Shown piece by piece: positions 58,261 through 64,000 of a DNA stretch of 64,000 nt. This DNA is from Cinnamomum chago. Its lineage: Eukaryota; Streptophyta; Magnoliopsida; Laurales; Lauraceae. The notes beneath the pieces were generated by a model. The model saw nothing but the letters and a program-made list of their open reading frames with translations, was not told where the DNA came from and ran no database searches. A program made the position numbers and the translations under genes. How positions within the stretch are numbered: position 1 is the first letter of the stretch; each line of letters opens with the position of its first letter. The stretch spans positions 47,698,501 through 47,762,500 of the forward strand of contig CP142452.1 in NCBI GenBank assembly GCA_038049695.1. The letters are read 5' to 3'.

Positions 58261-60358
58261 GAAATCCATGTAGAAATAGGATGGGGAAAAAGAAAGTGTT
58301 TCTTTTTTTCTTTTCTTTTTTTTTTCTTCTTTCTTTCTTTTTCTTTTTTTTTTTTTTTTTTTTTTTTTTTTCTTTTTCCTTTTTTTTTTGTTGACCTTTT
58401 GCAGGTGGTCCTTCCAGAACAGACAAGGGGTAAAGATCCTATCACAAGCGTACCTCGTCGATCTGCGCAATCTTCTAATCCGGCCGTCCAGCATGCCTGG
58501 GAGAAGGTGCAATACGTCGAGCAGCACTTCGAGGAGTGTGACTCCCTCAATAGAGAGGAGGCGCGGCAGGCACTGATTGCCCGCAAAGGAGAGGATTTCT
58601 ATAAAATCATGGTAAGCAGCCGTCCCTGGGTGATAGAGGATCAGAGGGTGTTGCCCAAGCCTACCTTCTTCTTTGGTGATGCAGCCCCAGCCGATATGAC
58701 GTATCGGAGGAGATGCTTCCAGTTTCCTACACAGTTGATGGTGTGAAGAAAACTGTTGCCACCCGATCGACTTTTGATCGTACTATCTCGATCATGAGTC
58801 TCTCTCCCACGTGCCTGAAGAGGGAAGATCCTCCAAGATGGGTGAGGAGGACCAACGTGGTCAAGACCGGGGTTTTCATTGGCGGTTCTCCTAGACATAT
58901 GGAGAAGTCGCCTGCTGACATGGACATCTTGATGCCGGCCAGCAACTACCAGGGCGCAGATTATCCATCGGTTGATTTGAAACCGATGGGCCTTGGCATC
59001 TTCAGTGGTGACGGCAGCAACTGGGTGAAGCCTTTTCGACTCCGCGGCCGCTTCAGTACTGACTCTGAGTGGAAGTCTTGGACTGACCATATCTTGTTTG
59101 TTGGGGGCGCCAGAAGACAAACCAAGGGACTCTGAAATGAATGCAGAATCTCCAACTGGTATTACTTTTTTCGCTTTCTTTTCTTTTTTGTCTGTGACTT
59201 GATTTGCTAACACACATTTTTTTTTTTGTATCAGCTGATTTATCACAGGATTCCGACGACTTTGAACCATCGATGGACGCCAGTGTTGACGATACTTCCG
59301 AAGAGTTCATGGAGAAGGAAAGCATTCCGCCAATCGTCGAAGAAGGTACTTTCATAGTAATAACCCTGATAGTGATTTTTTAACAGGATCGTATTCATAC
59401 CTTTTTGTGTTTGGCAGATTTTGAAGTGACAGAAGAGAGTCCATCGCTTCCTTCAGAGCCAGAGCCAGGGATGCCAGAAGTTGACCCAGTAATTGGGACT
59501 CCTCCAGCCAATTCTGACGCGGCAGAGGCAAGACCTCATGTTGAGATTCCTTCTCCAGCGGCCCCGATTGGAAAGTGTTCTGTTGTTACTCTTCCGATGG
59601 GACATGACTTGGGCAGCCAATCCACAGAGAAGGGTGAGTCTTCATCTGGCCCATCTCTTCAATATGCGAAGAAGGTGGTGATGCGGGTTTTGAGCTCTTG
59701 GATTGAGACCCTCCTTTCTGGACACTTGGATGTTGCACGTAGCAAGATTCCGCATGTGAAGGAGATTCTCAAAGATGCTGAGGAAGATATTGGTCTGGAT
59801 GTTACGGACGCCCGGGAGATCGTTGATAGGATCATTGCATTAGGCGACAGGTGGTTTGAGACCATCAGCTATCCTGATGACCAGTTCTCCCAAGAGATGT
59901 TCATGAACCCTGCTGAGAAGGCTCAATCGGAATTGAAAGAGACTGCACAGGGCAGGAAGCAGCTGGTTCGGGAGAGGAACCGAGCGGAGTTAGACATCAT
60001 CAGGCTGCAGTATGACCTTAACATCCTTGATGGAGAGGTTGAGGAGGCAAGGAAGCATCTCGAACACTTAAAAGCCCAAGTCTCCAGTACGTGGACCACC
60101 ATAACAGAGGCTCGTGACAGGGAGAGTGCTTTGATTCACCAAGTTGCAGAGGCCGATCAGATTCTCAATAGGAAGGCTAGAGAGAATGAACGATGGCAGA
60201 TTGCTCGGGATAATCTTCCTGGTGTAGCAGAAGGGATAGAGCCTTCTCCAGCTACTCATGGCAGATTCTTGAAGAAGCGTGCCTTGGAGACTCTGACGGA
60301 TGAAGCCAGGAGTTTGCTTGAAGAGCTGAAAGCTTGGCTGGAGAGCATTTTTGGCTGA
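58193..60358 (+). pseudogene. C2 antisense gene (spliced, coiled-coil protein)
   Basis: Exon 1 is ATGGCTTCAA (58193-58202). Intron 1 (58203-58404) has a GTAAGT donor, long T-runs and a TGCAG acceptor. Exon 2 (58405-59158) carries apparent frameshifts near 58710 and in the G-run near 59103. Introns 59159-59234 and 59346-59417 are GT-AG, and removing them keeps one frame from about 59108 to the TGA at 60356. The protein is acidic and Ser/Pro-rich, then has a long helical region with heptad-like spacing (QLVRERNRAELDIIRLQYDL and onward), ending LLEELKAWLESIFG. No catalytic motif is recognised. The gene lies opposite to pol, as extra ORFs do in Grande/Retand-type elements. Confidence 0.65.
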
Positions 60359-60361
60359 GGC

Positions 60362-60635
60362 CTTGTTGTTTTTTTTTTTTTTTTTATCACAGAAACTCTT
60401 TCTCTCTTTTTATATACCACATGTATATTTTTTTTGGTATACATTTTTGTAGTGTTTGTGAACACTTTTCTTTTTTTTTTTTTTTTTTTTGGTACCACAT
60501 GTATTTTTTGGTACTTTTTTTTTTTTTTTTTGTTTTCCCTACGCTCACTCAAATATTGTGATTAAAGTGATTGCTAAATGGGATGTGATCAAAAGTTTGT
60601 CATTTTGTGAGAAATCTTTTGACAAATGATTGTTT
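60362..60635 (+). other. C2 antisense gene 3' region, poly-T rich
   Basis: Long T-runs near 60367, 60470 and 60517 separate two GGTACCACATGTAT-like segments. The frames on both strands here are low-complexity artefacts. I see no gene. Confidence 0.6.
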
Positions 60636-61140
60636 TGGCATGGGAGCCGGTTTTTGAGACATGTTTTGGCATGGGAGCCAGATTTTGCTTGCGGCATGAA
60701 AGCCAATTTTTGGGTGGCATCTATAGCCGGATTTGGGTTTATGGCATGAGAGCCAAAATTTTGGATGGCGTGGAAGCTGAAATTTTGAGGTGGCGTGGAA
60801 GCCGATTTTGGTGGCATGAGAGCCAAATTTTGGGATGGCATGAGAGCCAATTTTTTTTTTTGAGATGGCATGAAAGCCGAATTTTGAGGTGGCATAAAAG
60901 CCGATTTTGGTGGCGTGAAAGCCAAATTTTGGGATGGCATGAAAGCCGATTTTTGTTTTTGGTGTAAGAACCAGATTTTGTTTTTGGCATGAAAGCCGGA
61001 TTTTTTGAAAACCGAATTTTGTTTTGTTGGCATGGAAGCCGAATTTTGATTTTTGGCATGAAAGCCAGATTTTTTATTTTTTTGGCGTGAAAGCCGGATT
61101 TTTGGCATGGAAGCCGGTTTTTTTTTGGCTGAAAGCCAGG
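60636..61140 (+). repeat. C2 minisatellite 1 (GGCATGAAAGCCGATTTTT type)
   Basis: About 20 units, same family as 41838-42520. Confidence 0.8.
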
Positions 61141-61154
61141 TTTTTGGTTTTCAA

Positions 61155-61565
61155 AAATGCAAGTATCGACTAAAAGTCGCCTCCCTGCTGAATGGTATTG
61201 CAAGTATCGATGGAATGTCGCCTCCTTGCTCATTCGGTTGCAAGTATCGATGGAATGTCGCCTCCCCGCGGATTTGGGTGCAAGTATCGACTAAGCGTCG
61301 CTTCCCTGCTTTTTTCTTCAAAAATTTTGTTTTGTGGGTATCGATGGAATGTCGCTTCCCCACGATTTTTGAATTTTGAGGTTTTTTCGAACCTTTGTTT
61401 TGTTTTTGTTTGTTTCGAAATTTGGGTTGTGGATATCAACTGGAACGTTGCGTCTCCACGATTTTTGAAATTTTGGGGTTTTGGAAGTATCGAATGGGGT
61501 TCGCATCCTTCCGATTTTGGGTTTTGCAACTATCGACTGAACGTCGCTTCCCTGCGGTTTTTTGA
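61155..61565 (+). repeat. C2 minisatellite 2 (AAGTATCGATGGAATGTCGCC type)
   Basis: About eight units of 40-60 bp, same family as 42525-42990. Confidence 0.75.
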
Positions 61566-61929
61566 AAAACCATTTTTTGTTTAAAGACACGAGGGTCGTA
61601 AATTTTGACTCAAAACCATTTTGGTGGTAAAAGTCGGGGTGGACTAGGGCTGAAATCCCTAGGTCCTGATTTTGTTTCAAACCATGAAATTTGGGTTCAA
61701 GGATCGAAAATTTTGGTCAAGTTTGGGAAGAGGCTTCTAAACTTGGATTTTTGGATTTGCTTTTTTTTTTTTGAACAATGAAACGATGAAAGAAACATTG
61801 TTTTGAGGGGTTTTTTTTAGAAATTTCAACAAGAGGATGAAAATTCCAAAAGGAGTGGGTTTGACGAGCAGATACCTAAGAATAGGCTTTGGCCGTGCAG
61901 GCGTCGCTCTGGCCTGATGGAAGAAGCCT
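61566..61929. other. C2 spacer between minisatellite 2 and pol
   Basis: Colinear with 42990-43360 in C3. It contains the AAAGACACGAGGGTCGTAAATT block and leads to the integrase stop. No feature is recognised. Confidence 0.5.
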
Positions 61930-63183
61930 TCAAGGGTAGTACCACTTTAAGAACTTTCCATTGATGGGCAGCATACATCTGTCACCCTCCATGTTTAGAA
62001 GGGCGTATGCGCCGTTGGAGAAGGCTTTGTCATTGACGAAAGGTCCCTCCCATTTTGGTTCAAATTTGCCTTTGGATTTGTGAGTAAAAACCATAGGTCT
62101 TTTTACTGTAAGAACCAAGTCTCCCTTTTTGTAGGCGCGTTGCCTGACCTTCTTGTCAAAAGATCCTGCCATGCGTGCTTGGTAGAGTTCGATGCTTTGT
62201 AGAGCTTCGAGCCGTCTCTCGTCGAGATTGTCCAGCTCATGGAGTCGCAACTTTACATTGCTTTCTTGAGTCATGTCATTTTGTAGAGATACCCTCAGAG
62301 ATGGAATTTGTACCTCTAAGGGCACGACAGCTTCACATCCATAGACCAAGGAGAATGGTGTGCTATGGGTTGGTCCTCGAACAGTAGTTCGATAGGCACA
62401 CAAGGCTTCAGGAAGCTTGTCGCCCCAGTCTCTTTTGTGACTAGAGACTATCTTTTTGAGGATTTTGCAGAGTGTCTTGTTGAAAGCTTCTGCTAGTCCG
62501 TTTGCTGCCGGATTGTATGGAGTTGAGGGACAACTTTGGATTTTGTATTTGTCGCAGAACCTGTAGAATCGGTGATCGCGGAACTGTGGTCCGTTATCAT
62601 GGATGAATCTTTTAGGTATGCCGAAGCGACAAATGATGTTGGTGCGCAAGAACTGAAGGACTGATGAGGTCTTCATTTCACTAAGCGCGAATGCTTCTGA
62701 CCACTTGGAGAAATAATCCGTGGCGGCGAAGATGAAGCGATGTCCTTTGCTTGAAAGGGGAGAAATAGGACCTATGATGTCCATACCCCAGGCTTCAAAG
62801 GGCCATGAGATTGCAGTAGGATGGAGCCATTCTGGAGGCCTGTGAATATAGTCTCTGTGAACTTGGCATTGTTGGCAGTGTTTAGCGAATTGCATTGCAT
62901 CGGCCACCATGGTAGGCCAATAATAACCTAACCTTTTTATCTGATCGTAGAGCTTAGGGCCAGCCTGATGGGCTCCACAAAGACCAGCATGGACTTCTTT
63001 GAGTGTTTCTTCAGCTTCTTGTTGTGACAAGCAGCGTAGAAGTACTCCGTTGTAGGATTTCCTATAAAGCATTTCTGATGGAATATCCAAATGAAAGTTT
63101 GGGGCTCGTCTTTGGATGCTTACCCGTTCTTTTGGATCTTCAGGTAGGATCCCGAACATAGTGTAATCAATGAACGGATCCCT
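61930..63183 (-). CDS. C2 integrase (Ty3/gypsy, Tat lineage), nearly intact
   Basis: The open part runs from just after a TAG at 63184-63186 to the stop before 61930; counted from the Met at 63159 it is 409 residues. The zinc finger is H57, H64, C95, C98. The catalytic triad is D127 (in MDIIGP), D188 (HDNGPQF) and E224 (NGLAEAFNK), a D-x60-D-x35-E spacing as expected for an integrase. The GPY/F-type motif (WEGPFVND) is near residue 370. It is part of a pol polyprotein, so there is no own start codon. It would insert retrotransposon cDNA. It is the best preserved coding stretch in the window; the upstream stop (Trp to TAG) shows the element is not fully functional. Confidence 0.85.
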   Translation of the reverse strand, partial: RDPFIDYTMFGILPEDPKERVSIQRRAPNFHLDIPSEMLYRKSYNGVLLRCLSQQEAEETLKEVHAGLCGAHQAGPKLYDQIKRLGYYWPTMVADAMQFAKHCQQCQVHRDYIHRPPEWLHPTAISWPFEAWGMDIIGPISPLSSKGHRFIFAATDYFSKWSEAFALSEMKTSSVLQFLRTNIICRFGIPKRFIHDNGPQFRDHRFYRFCDKYKIQSCPSTPYNPAANGLAEAFNKTLCKILKKIVSSHKRDWGDKLPEALCAYRTTVRGPTHSTPFSLVYGCEAVVPLEVQIPSLRVSLQNDMTQESNVKLRLHELDNLDERRLEALQSIELYQARMAGSFDKKVRQRAYKKGDLVLTVKRPMVFTHKSKGKFEPKWEGPFVNDKAFSNGAYALLNMEGDRCMLPINGKFLKWYYP

Positions 63184-64000
63184 CTAGTCGCCGACCGAAG
63201 TTTGAAGGATAGAAATCCGACTTCCAACCACCCTGTGGCATTCGGCAACTGCTTGATGTGTGTTGAGAGGAGGGAGGATTCTTCTTCCGCACACTGTAAT
63301 TTGCATGTTTTCCCCTTCTTGGATTGCCATAGATGCGGCAAGTCCAGCCAGGGCATCTGCACGAATGTTTTCACCTCTGAGGATGTGGGTGATGTGACAG
63401 ATGTCAAACTTCTGCAAAAGTGATTGTGCCTTGTTGTAGTAAGGCAACAAATCAGGCTTTCTGACTTCAAATTTTTGATTCATCTGATTGATGATCAGCT
63501 GAGAGTCTCCGAAGACTTCCAGTATGGTGATACCGGATTCAATGGCAAGTTCCAATCCTAGAATCAGGGCTTGGTATTCCGCTGCATTGTTTGTGCATGG
63601 TTCCAGTAACGAGAAGGCGTGTGGAATCATGTATTTGTAGGGGGCTAACAAAGAGAATGCCAACTCCCGAGACCGGCTCTCTTTTCTCGTTTGTCCTGGT
63701 TGCACCATCGAAGTACATGTGCCAGGAAGCACTTGGTGGGAAGGCCTCCACATTGTAGACGGATTCGTCTGGGAGATCATCTCTTAGTGGAGAATCTTCA
63801 GGCAACGGATGCTCCGCGAGAAAGTCTGCTAAAGCTTGGCCTTTGATTGCTTTTTGTGGTATATACCTAATATCAAATTGTGATAGAAGGTTAGACCATT
63901 TTGCCAGTCTTGCATTGAGAGAACCTGCTTTCGTGACAAGGACCTTTAAGAGGTTGATCCTTGAGACCAGATAAACTATGTTGGAAAGCAGATAGTGACG
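63184..64000 (-). pseudogene. C2 RNase H domains, partial
   Basis: From right to left: the end of the Ty3/gypsy RNase H (FLAEHPLPEDSP near 63800), then an archaeal-type RNase H with MYFDGATRTNEK keeping the first Asp, GVGILFVSP, then in another frame AAEYQALILGLE and FGDSQLIINQMNQ. One extra base in the G-run at 63640-63644 causes the frame change. A TAG at 63184-63186 replaces the Trp seen in C3 (GDWRDPF). RT would follow beyond 64000. Confidence 0.75.

Noticed and set aside
58098-58586. Lys- and Glu-rich open frame on the minus strand
   Set aside because: It is the complement of the long poly-T runs in the antisense gene intron; pure low-complexity.
60545-61233. Minus-strand open frames of 160-190 codons rich in Met-Pro-Ser-Gln or His-Ala-Lys (also 41804-42250)
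   Set aside because: They are translations of minisatellite 1, open in more than one frame, and not a coding region.

Overview
The window looks like a stretch of intergenic DNA from a flowering plant with a large, repeat-rich nuclear genome. I find no convincing host gene, tRNA, rRNA, CRISPR array or bacterial signal. Nearly every base can be assigned to nested LTR retrotransposons. Two kinds dominate. The first is a Ty3/gypsy Tat-lineage element ('family C', probably near Retand/Grande) with gag, protease, RT, two RNase H domains and integrase. It has LTRs of about 2.7 kb (TGTTGACACC...CATCA) and an extra gene on the antisense strand between pol and the 3' LTR. The second is a group of long LTRs that mostly stand alone: A (chromovirus-like, minus strand), B and E (related chromovirus-type LTRs, plus strand) and D (probably Ty1/copia, plus strand).

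Layout. 1-1429: truncated family A element (gag stub plus LTR), inserted in an LTR-B remnant (1430-2569), which itself interrupts the 5' LTR of C1 (2570-4901, plus strand). 4902-16707: C1 PBS, repeat-rich leader, decayed gag, protease and a G-patch-like segment, interrupted by solo LTR-E (9216-12289) and solo LTR-D1 (14735-16615). 16708-47869: C3, a family C element on the minus strand inserted in C1. In plus-strand order it has a 3' LTR split by solo LTR-B1 (19066-23049), an array of eight ~857-bp repeats (interrupted by solo LTR-D2, 30129-32338), an antisense gene whose 5' UTR holds solo LTR-A2 (32807-39766, itself containing solo LTR-B2, 35513-39664), two minisatellites, then integrase (split by solo LTR-D3, 44218-45763), RNase H and RT, truncated near 47870. 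47870-51384: unclassified repeat F with an LTR-A fragment and one unidentified reading frame. 51385-54416: 3' LTR and chromodomain end of a family A chromovirus on the minus strand, into which C2 is inserted. 54417-64000: C2 (minus strand), with 3' LTR, antisense gene, minisatellites, nearly intact integrase and RNase H, running off the window.

Seven insertions have both ends and an exact 5-bp target duplication in view (GAAAC, TCAAC, GCGCC, GAAGC, AAGAA, CTATG, CATAC). All seven are solo LTRs, so unequal recombination has been very active here.

Most interesting points. (1) LTR families A, B, D and E each carry a cluster of the 10-bp palindrome CGNTCGANCG, with a different base N in each family (C, A, G, T), just upstream of the core promoter where a TATA box can be seen. 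(2) The family C antisense gene keeps its own TATA box, a GTAAGT donor and introns whose removal restores the frame, and its C-terminal coiled coil is conserved between C2 and C3. (3) The 857-bp array shows alternating dimer variants, like a satellite forming inside a retrotransposon. All family assignments rest on motifs read by eye; no database search was possible.
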